A stretch of 64,000 nucleotides of DNA from Halovenus amylolytica. GTDB taxonomy: Archaea > Halobacteriota > Halobacteria > Halobacteriales > Haloarculaceae. A program made the position numbers and the translations under genes. The notes beneath the pieces were generated by a model. It was not told where the DNA came from and searched no databases. It saw only the letters and a program-made list of their open reading frames with translations. The stretch covers positions 62,001 through 126,000 of the forward strand of contig SAYS01000010.1 in the NCBI GenBank assembly GCA_004015825.1, read 5' to 3'. Positions 1 to 7,678 of this stretch are shown one piece after another; the stretch's first letter is position 1, and every line of letters begins with the position of its first letter.

Positions 1-353
1 TCTCGAACGACTCCGACCGCATCGGTGAGGCGTTCGTCTGCTTCGACGGCGTCGAGGATGGTCTCCGGCGATTCGTTGAGCGAGTACTTCGGCCGACCTT
101 TGCCTGCCGGCGAGGTGTCCTCCATGTTCTCGTGGACGTAGGGTTCGCTCCCGAGTGTCTGCAGCGCTCGGATGACATCCTGTTCGGCCGGCTTGCTCAC
201 GACGTCCGCGTCGACCTCGTCGACGAGCGGGTCACAGCGGTCCCGAACCGCCCAGGAGGCGACCGGATCCTCGCCGTCGAGCACGCCATCCGCGATGCCG
301 AGCAAGACGAGACGTTCCATCAGTGACAGTGCGTCGATTTCTGTCGGGTCCAT
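1..353 (-). CDS. Partial hypothetical protein, N-terminal 117 residues
   Basis: The reading frame opens with ATG at 353 (minus strand) and runs off the left edge of the window, so only the N-terminus is visible. It begins MDPTEIDALSLMERLVLLGI and is acidic and soluble, with no membrane segment. Residues about 88-95 read GRPKYSLN, which resembles the wing of archaeal winged-helix proteins, but this is only suggestive. I do not recognise the family. The haloarchaeal amino-acid composition supports a real gene. The next gene (zinc ribbon at 635) is divergent, separated by about 280 bp that contain only a plausible promoter region (AT-rich around 410-430). Confidence 0.7.
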   Translation of the reverse strand, partial: MDPTEIDALSLMERLVLLGIADGVLDGEDPVASWAVRDRCDPLVDEVDADVVSKPAEQDVIRALQTLGSEPYVHENMEDTSPAGKGRPKYSLNESPETILDAVEADERLTDAVGVVR

Positions 354-634
354 ACTGGTAGCTAACACAGCTAACATAAGAAGGATGCCGTCTCGGCGGT
401 TCTGGCTTCGTTCCATGTGTTTTTAAATACACTCGCTCGTCTACACTGTATCGCAGCGGTGTCAGTCCACAGAGCCGATCCACGTTGTCGCCCACCAGTT
501 GACCAGCGACGGCGGGAATCGTATTTGAATGAACCCGTATATGCTGGTCACATAGCTACACCGCCGGAGGTAGCTACTAACGTACAGAGGGATGAATGGC
601 AGATAGCGCGCAGTCTTCTGGAGGCTCACCATCT

Positions 635-778
635 ATGACGGAATACGAATTTACGTGCCCGGAATGCGGGCAGGAAATCGAAGTAAACGACAACATGCGG
701 AAGGCCATCGTCACGAACGGCTGTCCAGTCTGTACAGCCGCAGCGAGCGAAGACGAGTTCGCGACGCTTACGGAGTAA
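635..778 (+). CDS. Small zinc-ribbon protein (DUF7560-like)
   Basis: A 47-residue acidic protein starting MTEYEFTCPECGQEIEV. It has two CxxC knuckles (CPEC near residue 8 and CPVC near residue 32), the expected arrangement for a single rubredoxin-like zinc ribbon. Very short proteins of this build are common in haloarchaea, usually of unknown role. The start at 635 is preceded by GGAGG ten bases upstream. An in-frame ATG at 596, also with a GA-rich upstream, would add 13 residues, so the start is not settled. The 3' end overlaps the convergent alcohol dehydrogenase by 11 bp. Confidence 0.75.
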   Translation: MTEYEFTCPECGQEIEVNDNMRKAIVTNGCPVCTAAASEDEFATLTE

Positions 779-1808
779 TTACTGCTCGTCCGTCGATCTC
801 GCGGCGTTCTAGTTTCTCTGCGACTTCGTTGACGTCTTCGAGATCGTAGCGACTGGTGTGGAGATCAACGTCACCACGTTCGACCAGCGCGACGAGTTCC
901 TGCAGTTCCGCGTACCGGCCGACGATGTTGCCGACGAAGGAGAACTCCCCGTTGACCAGTGCCTGTGCTGGCTCGTGGATGTGGCCACCGTAGCCGATGA
1001 TGTGGTGGTCACCCCCCGCAGCGGTGATATCCGGTGCCAGTGCGGTTGTCTGGTCGGCCCCCACGAAGTCGAGCACCTGCGCGGCACCCCGTCCGTCGGT
1101 GATCCCCTCGATCTCGTCCGGGATGTCCTGGCTTTCGGGGTCGAGCGTGTACTGTGCTCCCAGGTCACTCGCGAGATCCCGGGCGGACTGTTTGAGATCG
1201 ACGGCGACGATATCGGCGGCGCTCATCGCGTCGAGACACTGCAATCCGATATGTCCCAGCCCGCCGATGCCGATGACGACTGCGGCGTCACCGGGGTTGA
1301 GCTCGTCGACGGCCTTCTTGACGGCGTGATAGGCCGTGATGCCGGCATCCGCGTGCGGTGCGATATCCGCTGGATCGACGCCGTCCGGGAGCGGGATGAC
1401 AGACCGTTCGCTCGTGTGCAACTGGTCGGCGAAGCCGCCGTCTGTCGTCAGTCCGTTGAACGCGTCGTTCTCGCAGTACATCGTCTCGCCCTGGCGACAT
1501 GGTCGACAGGTCCCACAGGTCTGGACTGGATGACAGATCACCTGATCTCCCTCCGAGACGAGTCCGACCTCTTCGCCCGTCTCGACGACGGTGCCGGCGT
1601 TCTCGTGGCCCAGCGTCATCGGCAGCGGCTGGGGGACGTACTGCTCCCACATCCCCTCGATGATGTGGTTGTCTGTCTGACACCATCCGGCCCCCTCTAC
1701 TTCGACGATGACATCCGTACTCGCAGACACCTGCGGTGCGTCTACGTCGTCGATCGAAAGGCCCTGGCTCATGTCGTCGGTGTACTCGTGGAGTCTTGCG
1801 GCTCGCAT
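768..1808 (-). CDS. Zinc-dependent medium-chain alcohol dehydrogenase
   Basis: A 346-residue NAD(P)-dependent alcohol dehydrogenase of the MDR superfamily. Visible features: the catalytic zinc ligand region GWCQTDNH (about residue 40), GHENAGTV, the structural-zinc cluster CGTCRPCRQGETMYC (about 93-107), and the Rossmann glycine motif GIGGLGHIG (about 177). An in-frame ATG at 1835 exists, but 1808 is preceded by GAGGAGAG and gives the usual family length. It is transcribed divergently from the amidohydrolase/DUF59 pair across a promoter region carrying a duplicated motif. This dehydrogenase plus those two families accompany bacterial propane monooxygenase, where the dehydrogenase oxidises 2-propanol; the substrate here is inferred only. 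The N-terminus MRAARLHEYTDDMSQGLS is typical of haloarchaeal members. Confidence 0.9.
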   Translation of the reverse strand: MRAARLHEYTDDMSQGLSIDDVDAPQVSASTDVIVEVEGAGWCQTDNHIIEGMWEQYVPQPLPMTLGHENAGTVVETGEEVGLVSEGDQVICHPVQTCGTCRPCRQGETMYCENDAFNGLTTDGGFADQLHTSERSVIPLPDGVDPADIAPHADAGITAYHAVKKAVDELNPGDAAVVIGIGGLGHIGLQCLDAMSAADIVAVDLKQSARDLASDLGAQYTLDPESQDIPDEIEGITDGRGAAQVLDFVGADQTTALAPDITAAGGDHHIIGYGGHIHEPAQALVNGEFSFVGNIVGRYAELQELVALVERGDVDLHTSRYDLEDVNEVAEKLERREIDGRAVITP

Positions 1809-1852
1809 ACGTCTCTCCTCTCCCGGATAAGTCATAAATATACATTATAATC

Positions 1853-1874
1853 GTTATATCACCTATTATGGGGG
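1853..1874 (+). promoter_or_regulatory. First copy of a duplicated promoter motif
   Basis: The sequence GTTATATCACCTATTATGGG, followed by further G residues, lies about 45 bp upstream of the alcohol dehydrogenase start. A second copy (TTATATCAC, two bases, ATTAT, then a G-rich end) lies 130 bp away at 1983-2007 in the same orientation, just before the amidohydrolase. Two copies flanking a divergent promoter suggest a shared regulator or shared core-promoter architecture. The regulator is unknown; the Bat-type protein at 4589-5239 is a candidate by proximity only. Confidence 0.45.
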
Positions 1875-1982
1875 TGCAGTCTGGTGGTTCTCGGCTGCTA
1901 CTGACGGGTTTCGAATAATACTGGGCGATTCGTATAAACGATCATACAGACTCGAATCGAGACACAGAAACCGAATCAATCC

Positions 1983-2007
1983 ATTATATCACTGATTATT
2001 GATGGGG
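1983..2007 (+). promoter_or_regulatory. Second copy of the duplicated promoter motif
   Basis: ATTATATCACTGATTATTGA followed by TGGGG repeats the motif at 1853-1874 (TTATATCAC, NN, ATTAT, then G-rich). It lies 54-78 bp upstream of the preferred amidohydrolase start at 2061 and directly before the palindrome at 2015-2029. Confidence 0.45.
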
Positions 2008-2014
2008 TAACATG

Positions 2015-2029
2015 AACGTCAATGACGTT
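2015..2029. promoter_or_regulatory. Perfect 7+1+7 palindrome, candidate operator
   Basis: AACGTCA-A-TGACGTT is a perfect inverted repeat with 7 bp arms around one central base. It sits 31 bp before the preferred amidohydrolase start and right after the second duplicated motif, a position suited to an operator for a dimeric regulator. An alternative ATG at 2022 lies inside the palindrome; if that were the true start, the palindrome would be coding. Confidence 0.4.
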
Positions 2030-2060
2030 TCTATGCCAACATCCCTCAGGCTGTAGGTGC

Positions 2061-3119
2061 ATGTACAATGCAAATGGTGAGGATATTTTCGTAATCGACG
2101 GGCACGTTCACCTGTGGGACGCCCGCGAGGAGAATATCACACACAGAGGTGGGGAACAGTTCATCCAGTGTTTTTACGACTACCACAACGGGTTCACGCC
2201 GGAGGACAAGCAGTGGGATATGGACGAGTACCGATACTACGGCCCCGAACGGATGGCCGAGGACCTGTTCGGGAACGCGGCGGTGGACATGGCGATTTTC
2301 CAGCCGTCGTACCTCTCTGATTTCTACGACGAGGGGTTCAACACCATCGATCAGAACGCCGAGATCGCCGAGAAGTACCCGGAACGGTTCATCAACAACG
2401 GTCGGTTCGATCCACGTGATGGCGAGGAGGGGATGCGTGATCTCGAACGACAGAAAGAGGAGTACGACATCCAGGCTGTGAAGCTGTACACGGCCGAGTG
2501 GAACGGGGATTCGAAGGGCTGGCGGATGGACAGCGACGAATCGTTCGAGTTCCTCCAGAAGTGTGTCGATCTGGGGATCGAGACGATCAACGCACACAAG
2601 GGGCCGACGATCCGCCCGCTCAACAAGGACGCCTTCGACGTCTCCGACATGGATCTGGCCGCGAGTTCGTTCCCGGAGCTGGATTTCGTCGCCAACCACG
2701 TGGGGATGCCACGGCTCGACGACTTCTGCTGGATCGCGACCCAGGAACCGAACGTCTACGGAGGGATCGCGGTCGCTGCGCCGATGGTGACCAACCGTCC
2801 CGAGAAGTTCGGCGAGATCATGGGGGAACTGCTGTACTGGCTCGGTGAGGACAAGATCATGTTCGGCTCCGATTACGCGCTGTGGAACCCCGACTGGCTC
2901 GTCGAGGAGGTCATGAACGCCGAGATGACTGCCCAGCAGAAAAAGGAGTACGGCGTCGAACTCGACATCGACACGATGAAGAAAGTGATGGGTGAAAACG
3001 CCGCCGAGCTGTACGATATCGACATCGAGGAGAAAAAGAAACAGTTCCAGGACGACGCGATCACCGAGAAGTTCGGGCTCGCTGACCACTACGGCGCGCC
3101 GGACGCCGCCGCAGACTGA
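2061..3119 (+). CDS. Amidohydrolase family protein (TIM-barrel metal hydrolase)
   Basis: A 352-residue protein of the amidohydrolase_2 type. The N-terminal metal-binding motif is seen in VIDGHVHLWD (His-x-His, about residues 9-18). Other likely ligands are in NAHKGPT (about 180), ANHVGMP (about 215) and FGSDYALWNP (about 275, the usual Asp ligand). The start at 2061 (MYNANGED) puts the HxH motif at the family's usual place; the ATG at 2022 would add a Cys-rich 13-residue leader. It overlaps the next gene by one base (TGATG), so the two are probably translationally coupled. Members of this family with a DUF59 protein and an alcohol dehydrogenase accompany bacterial propane monooxygenase genes; the substrate of such hydrolases is not established. 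Confidence 0.85.
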   Translation: MYNANGEDIFVIDGHVHLWDAREENITHRGGEQFIQCFYDYHNGFTPEDKQWDMDEYRYYGPERMAEDLFGNAAVDMAIFQPSYLSDFYDEGFNTIDQNAEIAEKYPERFINNGRFDPRDGEEGMRDLERQKEEYDIQAVKLYTAEWNGDSKGWRMDSDESFEFLQKCVDLGIETINAHKGPTIRPLNKDAFDVSDMDLAASSFPELDFVANHVGMPRLDDFCWIATQEPNVYGGIAVAAPMVTNRPEKFGEIMGELLYWLGEDKIMFGSDYALWNPDWLVEEVMNAEMTAQQKKEYGVELDIDTMKKVMGENAAELYDIDIEEKKKQFQDDAITEKFGLADHYGAPDAAAD

Positions 3120-3904
3120 TGGTGGGGAGTTCCTCGGATCGGGCGGAGACTACCGACTCACCACCGGCAGCGACCGTGCCGACACGACCGGATGTCCGGG
3201 GCTGCCTCGACCGTGTCTACGATCCCGAACTCGACCGCTCGATCGTCGAACTGGAGTACATCGACGAGATCGAGATCGATGCGGGGGAGGTCACCGTCGA
3301 GTTCACCCTGCCGACGGCGTGGTGTTCGCCGGCGTTTGCCTGGATGATGGCGACGGATGCACGCGACGAGATCCACTCGTTGCCTGCCACGGAGTCGGTC
3401 ACCATCCGACTGCAAGATCACATGCACGGCGAGGAGATTACCGACGGCGTCAACAACCGCGAGTCCTTCGAGTCGGTGTTTCCGGACGCCGACGACGGTG
3501 TCAGTGACGTCCGGGCGATGCTCGACGACAAGGCACGCTTTGCCCGCCAGTACGACGCCGTCCAGGCCTGCCTCGATGCCGGGCTCACGCCCGAGCAGAT
3601 CGTCGATCTCCGACGGGGGGATATCGACGTCGCCGACGAGGGGGCGATCGTTTCAGTCAGGGGAATACACGTTGTCGTCGACAGGGAGCCACTCACCGAC
3701 TATCTGGAGAAAGCGAGTGCCAGTGGACTCGTCACCGACCAGGAAGATCGACTCTTTCTCACGATCGACGGTGATCCGATTCCAGTCGACAGCTTCGAGA
3801 TCCTCCACAAACGGACACGGCTCGCCGGTGTCAACATGGGGGGACAGGGAGCGGTCTGTGATGCCCTGAACCAGTCCCGACGGGCGAAACTAGACAAGGA
3901 TTGA
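3119..3904 (+). CDS. DUF59/MIP18-family protein with long C-terminal extension
   Basis: A 261-residue protein. Residues about 22-110 are a DUF59 (MIP18/SufT-like) domain: CLDRVYDPELDRSIVELEYI, followed by a strand-rich stretch containing VEFTLPTAWCSPAF with the family's single conserved Cys. DUF59 proteins take part in iron-sulfur or metal-site maturation. The remaining 150 residues are an acidic helical extension I do not recognise, far longer than the roughly 100-residue stand-alone family. It shares a TGATG junction with the amidohydrolase. A bacterial counterpart lies in propane monooxygenase operons, where it is thought to help build the diiron enzyme; that role is an inference here. Confidence 0.8.
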   Translation: MVGSSSDRAETTDSPPAATVPTRPDVRGCLDRVYDPELDRSIVELEYIDEIEIDAGEVTVEFTLPTAWCSPAFAWMMATDARDEIHSLPATESVTIRLQDHMHGEEITDGVNNRESFESVFPDADDGVSDVRAMLDDKARFARQYDAVQACLDAGLTPEQIVDLRRGDIDVADEGAIVSVRGIHVVVDREPLTDYLEKASASGLVTDQEDRLFLTIDGDPIPVDSFEILHKRTRLAGVNMGGQGAVCDALNQSRRAKLDKD

Positions 3905-3924
3905 CCCCGACCGCGGGACAATTC

Positions 3925-4035
3925 ATAGTGATTGTTGCGGTTATTTTCGTGACCGAGTCACGGATATCGACGTGTCACGGCGTGTAACACAGAATTTGCG
4001 TCGCTAGAGCGGTACAGACTCGCAACAATCACTAT
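3925..4035. repeat. 111 bp element with perfect 15 bp terminal inverted repeats (MITE-like)
   Basis: ATAGTGATTGTTGCG at 3925-3939 is the exact reverse complement of CGCAACAATCACTAT at 4021-4035. The 81 bp between them contain no plausible ORF. Length and perfect terminal repeats fit a miniature inverted-repeat element; I see no clear target-site duplication. The right end touches the stop codon of the FMN-binding protein gene. It could alternatively be a bidirectional terminator between two convergent genes, although 15 bp arms separated by 81 bp are unusual for that. Confidence 0.5.
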
Positions 4036-4496
4036 CAGGCGTCGTCGCGGTCGATCTCTGTCCGGCGGCCGGTTAGCTCGCTCGGATCGAGCCTGTAGAG
4101 CTGGATGTCGAGTTCGTCTTTTTCGGCGCCCCAGATCTCGAACAGTGGTCTGCGGGTCTCGCCGTACTGCTCGATCTCCTCGATGGACATCTCGGTCGGA
4201 TCGATCTCGTCGAGGACGCCTGCTGCGACGACGCTCCGGTACAGTGTTCCGTCGTCGTTTTCGTCGTAGACGACGAGGCGAACCTGCGGCTCGGAACCGA
4301 GAAATGCCCGTTTCTGACTGTCCGGGGTCGAGACGAGACGCATGTAGAAGATCCCTGCATCGGCGTCGTAGCCGTAGGAAATCGGTAGTGAGTAGGGATC
4401 GTCTTCCTGCGCAAGAGAAATGACACCGGTCTCGGTGTTGCTAAGAAAGTCGTCGACTTCTGACCGCGACATTTCAGTTTCCGTTGCGAGACTCAT
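4035..4496 (-). CDS. Pyridoxamine 5'-phosphate oxidase-like FMN-binding split-barrel protein
   Basis: A 153-residue protein of the PNPOx-like split-barrel superfamily. The N-terminal helix plus the strand pattern ETGVISLAQEDDPYSLPISY is the usual signature of small haloarchaeal members, and FYMRLVS and VRLVVYDE form the next barrel strands. Such proteins bind FMN or F420 and act as flavin reductases or stress proteins; the substrate here is unknown. It is convergent with the DUF59 gene, with the inverted-repeat element between them. The ATG at 4496 gives a normal length. Confidence 0.85.
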   Translation of the reverse strand: MSLATETEMSRSEVDDFLSNTETGVISLAQEDDPYSLPISYGYDADAGIFYMRLVSTPDSQKRAFLGSEPQVRLVVYDENDDGTLYRSVVAAGVLDEIDPTEMSIEEIEQYGETRRPLFEIWGAEKDELDIQLYRLDPSELTGRRTEIDRDDA

Positions 4497-4588
4497 TGTG
4501 TTCGTGTTCAGAGAGTACGCGTAATCCCCCTTAAGCTATTTCATGGGGACTGTCCAGTTCCGGTCCGGATCGAGCATCTGGGGAGATC

Positions 4589-5239
4589 TCAAGGTCGTTC
4601 GGATTCGAGGATGTCGTCGAGTAGCTTTCGCTGTGCTGTCATCAGGTGTTCGGTGAGCGTCGACTGTGTAATTCCCAGTTCCTCGGCTACCTCCGTCGCG
4701 TTTGCTTCCTTCGGCCGTTCGAAGTATCCCATCTCGTAGGCCGCTTCGAGTACCTCGCGCTGGCGATCTGTCAGCCGTCCGCGGTTGACGAAGACCCGAT
4801 CTTCCGGTGTCCCCTCCAGGGGCGGCTGGAGGAGTTGCTGGACGTCGACCGGCGGGTAGTTTTCACGGAGTTGCCCAACCACCGTCTGCAGCGTCTCGAA
4901 ATCGGACGCGTGAAAAACGAGTGTCAGCCCATTATCTTCGGCGATGTACCGGTGGACCGGACAGCCATGGTTACCGAGACACTCACAGGGGCAACGCTCG
5001 TCCCCGTCGTGGACTACCCTGTACAGCGTCTGCTCACCGTAGGAAAAAATCGCGCTGATATCTTCTCTCTCCGGTGGTGTCCCCGACGCCAGAAACTCCG
5101 TGACTGCGTGTGGCCCGCCGGACAGTGAGATACTCGTCGATACCTGATCGATTACCGTGTCGGTTGTGCGTGCGAATGCGGCGATCGGACACTCCCCCGG
5201 CTCCGAGAAGGTGACCGTCGCACGGATTCCCGACGACAT
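4589..5239 (-). CDS. Bat-type HTH-10 transcriptional regulator with Cys-rich sensor region
   Basis: A 216-residue haloarchaeal regulator. The C-terminal third (about 150-212) is an HTH-10 (bacterio-opsin activator) domain: LTDRQREVLEAAYEMGYFER, then ATEVAEELGITQSTLTEHL. The N-terminal half is a beta-rich sensor-like domain. Around residue 80-90 it contains CPCECLGNHGCPVH, four cysteines and two histidines within 14 residues, which could bind a metal or an iron-sulfur cluster. Members of this family regulate redox, light and metal responses in haloarchaea. It is followed by no operon partner. It might control the alcohol dehydrogenase/amidohydrolase cluster 2.5 kb away, but that rests on proximity alone. 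Confidence 0.88.
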   Translation of the reverse strand: MSSGIRATVTFSEPGECPIAAFARTTDTVIDQVSTSISLSGGPHAVTEFLASGTPPEREDISAIFSYGEQTLYRVVHDGDERCPCECLGNHGCPVHRYIAEDNGLTLVFHASDFETLQTVVGQLRENYPPVDVQQLLQPPLEGTPEDRVFVNRGRLTDRQREVLEAAYEMGYFERPKEANATEVAEELGITQSTLTEHLMTAQRKLLDDILESERP

Positions 5240-5326
5240 CTATAGGGGATTTCTTCGCCCCCCATCGGTTTGAAGATTGCTACTAAATATTACACCATTT
5301 ATTATGATCATTCCGCTGTAGCCGTG

Positions 5327-5962
5327 TCAGGCCAGTCCTGACTGGGGACTCTGGTTTCGCCGCCGCGTCGCCAGGAGATTCAGCCGCCCCGCAGCCAGTC
5401 CGACGAGCAGTCCGGTGAAGTGTGCGATCAGCGCTACACCCGGACTGGCCGTCGCGACCGTGATTCCGACAGCCAGTGTGACGAACACCGCCGCCGTCAC
5501 CCACGTCGGAACGGAAACCACGGCGGACAGCCCGGAAGACAGCCGATTGCTCGCGAGCAGGTAGCCGAGTAGTGCGAAGACGCCACCGCTCGCACCGATC
5601 ACTCCAACCGCGGGAGCAGCCTCGATACCCGGAAACAGCGGCAGCGAGGAGCTAAGTGTCACCTGTGCGACCCCGGCGAGCGCGCCAGCACCGACGAAGA
5701 AGAGATGGAACCGGGTTCGGGTCGTCGCCCGTGCGACCGGCCAGCCGAAAACCACGAGTGCGACCGCGTTCGAGAGCAGGTGCTGGATTCCAGCGTGGGC
5801 GTAGACACTCGTGACGACCGTCCACGGGTTCTCCGTGACAGGGACCGAGAGGACGAACAGAGTGCTGACGAGATCCGCAAACGCAGTGAGCACCTGGAGG
5901 AGATAGACCACGACGAAGGCGAGGAGAATCTCGAGAATCGGGCTTCCCGAACGAGTGGGCAT
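5327..5962 (-). CDS. Rhomboid family intramembrane serine protease
   Basis: A 211-residue membrane protein with about six transmembrane segments. The rhomboid signature is visible: YAHAGIQHLLSNAVALVVFG (with the conserved HxxxN), the catalytic serine in GASGGVFALLGY, and the catalytic histidine in IAHFTGLLVGLAAG. The ATG at 5962 (MPTRSGSP) puts the first membrane helix right after a short basic stretch; a longer frame up to 6049 adds an unlikely leader. Rhomboids cleave transmembrane segments within the membrane; archaeal substrates are mostly unknown. Confidence 0.88.
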   Translation of the reverse strand: MPTRSGSPILEILLAFVVVYLLQVLTAFADLVSTLFVLSVPVTENPWTVVTSVYAHAGIQHLLSNAVALVVFGWPVARATTRTRFHLFFVGAGALAGVAQVTLSSSLPLFPGIEAAPAVGVIGASGGVFALLGYLLASNRLSSGLSAVVSVPTWVTAAVFVTLAVGITVATASPGVALIAHFTGLLVGLAAGRLNLLATRRRNQSPQSGLA

Positions 5963-6061
5963 ATCGATTCTGAGGCCGGGATAGGTATAAGAATATTGCC
6001 TGATTGATACGTCGGGGCCACGAGCGAAAGGACTAATTCGTTCAATCATGTACGCTCCGGC

Positions 6062-6145
6062 ATGGAATTCGAACAGTGGATCGCCCTCTTCTTCGTCGCG
6101 ATCATGGTCCTGTCGATGGTTGCCTACAGCGCCACACTCCTGTGA
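6062..6145 (+). CDS. 27-residue single-pass membrane microprotein
   Basis: The ORF MEFEQWIALFFVAIMVLSMV continues YSATLL and stops with TGA. After five residues it is one uninterrupted transmembrane segment. The short acidic-aromatic head (MEFEQW) and full-length helix look like a deliberate small membrane protein rather than a chance ORF, but there is no clear Shine-Dalgarno site and no family I can name. It lies between the divergent rhomboid gene and the DUF371 gene. Confidence 0.45.
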   Translation: MEFEQWIALFFVAIMVLSMVAYSATLL

Positions 6146-6274
6146 ACGTACAGGGGTAGACAGGACAGTTGTCTCCGAAACTGCTGGCGGTCAGCCCGTC
6201 GGCCAGGGGACATCCACAGTGATATCACCGATCCGAATCGTCCCGTTCTTGTACTCCGCCCCCAACCGCCGTGT

Positions 6275-6757
6275 ATGACTGACCACGACTCGTCTGTCGC
6301 AGGGACCCAACCGTCGAACACGAGCGAGAGCCAGACCGTGACAGAGACCGTCCACGCGAGGGGCCACGAGAACGTCACCGCGGCCCACGAGAGCACGTTC
6401 GAGATCACGACCGACGACTATCTCACGCCGGCCGGGGACTGCATCGTCGGTATCGAAGCAGGACAGGCTCCCACGGCGTTTTCCGATGCCTTCGTCGACG
6501 CCTGTACTCGTCAGTCGGCGAGAATTACGATCACACTCGACGCCGCCGGCCACACCGACACTGTCGAGGCACTCGGCAGTCCGGAACTGACCTTCGAAAG
6601 CGAGCGCAGTGCCGTCGTTCGGACCAGCGATTACGTCGACGACCGCACCGTCGCTATCGCGGCCAGCAAGGCGGCCGGTGATCTCGACCGCGACCTCGTC
6701 GATGCGCTCGGGGACGGTGCGGATCTCACTGTCGAACTCGCCGTCGATCAGTCGTAG
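6275..6757 (+). CDS. DUF371 family protein
   Basis: A 160-residue acidic protein. From about residue 27 it follows the archaeal DUF371 pattern: VHARGHENVTAAHESTFEIT, then LTPAGDCIVGIEA, and a C-terminal half with VVRTSDYVDDRTVAIAASKA. The first 25 residues are a Ser/Thr-rich tail. DUF371 is widespread in archaea; its function is unknown. It is convergent with the HD-domain gene, with stop codons adjacent (6757/6758). Confidence 0.85.
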   Translation: MTDHDSSVAGTQPSNTSESQTVTETVHARGHENVTAAHESTFEITTDDYLTPAGDCIVGIEAGQAPTAFSDAFVDACTRQSARITITLDAAGHTDTVEALGSPELTFESERSAVVRTSDYVDDRTVAIAASKAAGDLDRDLVDALGDGADLTVELAVDQS

Positions 6758-7618
6758 TTAGAGTTCGATGCGCTCGACGATCTGATTCTCGTCGCTGTGG
6801 GCGTTGATCGCGACGATCCGGAGCAGATGCTCCAGTCCGGAGTCGGTCACTTTCGCCTTGAGGAGATTGTCGACCTGGAAGACGCCGGCGGCGTTTGTCA
6901 TCTCGATCTCGACGAGGACTGTCTCGCCGGCGTGCTCGCGGAGTCGGACCCGCTCGATCGCCTGGCTGGAGACGGTGTTGATGCCGCGACCGCCCTCCTC
7001 GTAGGGGACCCGCGAGCGACCGCGCTCCATATCCAGCGCATCGGCAACCCGGACGACACCCGCCTCCATCGTCAGCGGATCCTCCTCGGTGTGGTGGCAG
7101 ATAATCGCGTGCAGGATCTCCCCTTTCATCCGGACCCGCGCTTCGAGATCGTAAAACTCCGAGAGGATCCGGTCGAGCAGATCGGCAGCGAGCGGGATCG
7201 AGTAGTAGGGGTGGTCGTCCCGGTGGACGACGTGGCCGATATCGTGCAGCGTTGCGGCGAGCGCGATGATGACGGCCTCGTCTGCCTCGTCGAGTCCCTG
7301 GTCTCTGGCACCGTTGAACTCGACCTCCCCACGTTTGAGCAGTTCGTACAGACAGAGTGCCCGGTTGCGGACGATTTCGATGTGTTTGGTGCCGTGGTCG
7401 TTGTACTGTTTCCGTGCGACCGGGTTGACGTTCTGGGCCTCCAGATACACCGTAATCTCCTCGTCGTTCCGGACGAATTCGAGCACCTCGTTCACTCGGC
7501 CGTCGGGGAAACTGTGGGCCGCCTCCGGATCGTACGACCGGAGCTCTTCGCCGCCGCCATCGATACTCGACACATCAGATACGTCCCGGCTGGACGTATC
7601 CGGATCCTCGTCACTCAT
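6758..7618 (-). CDS. HD-domain phosphohydrolase
   Basis: A 286-residue soluble protein. The HD metal site is seen at LAATLHDIGHVVHRDDHPYY (about residues 130-150), with the first His in the NDHGTKHIEI region (about 80) and a later ICHHTEEDPL (about 185). This is the H...HD...H...D layout of the superfamily, which hydrolyses nucleotide or other phosphate esters. The substrate is not predictable. I prefer the ATG at 7618 (MSDEDPDTSS); the frame extends to 7633 with five more residues. It is one of the common haloarchaeal HD proteins. Confidence 0.87.
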   Translation of the reverse strand: MSDEDPDTSSRDVSDVSSIDGGGEELRSYDPEAAHSFPDGRVNEVLEFVRNDEEITVYLEAQNVNPVARKQYNDHGTKHIEIVRNRALCLYELLKRGEVEFNGARDQGLDEADEAVIIALAATLHDIGHVVHRDDHPYYSIPLAADLLDRILSEFYDLEARVRMKGEILHAIICHHTEEDPLTMEAGVVRVADALDMERGRSRVPYEEGGRGINTVSSQAIERVRLREHAGETVLVEIEMTNAAGVFQVDNLLKAKVTDSGLEHLLRIVAINAHSDENQIVERIEL

Positions 7619-7678
7619 ACGTCCGTTAGGCACGGTATCGAAAAAAGCACATGGGTGGACAGTTTGCTGTTCGTGGCG

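Noticed and set aside
2022..2060. Upstream ATG of the amidohydrolase as the true start
   Set aside because: It would add a Cys-rich 13-residue leader and place the palindrome across the start codon; the ATG at 2061 puts the HxH motif at the expected distance. Not fully excluded.
1..5300. Diiron monooxygenase subunits near the dehydrogenase cluster
   Set aside because: No frame in this region shows the two ExxH motifs of a diiron hydroxylase; the large subunits are absent.
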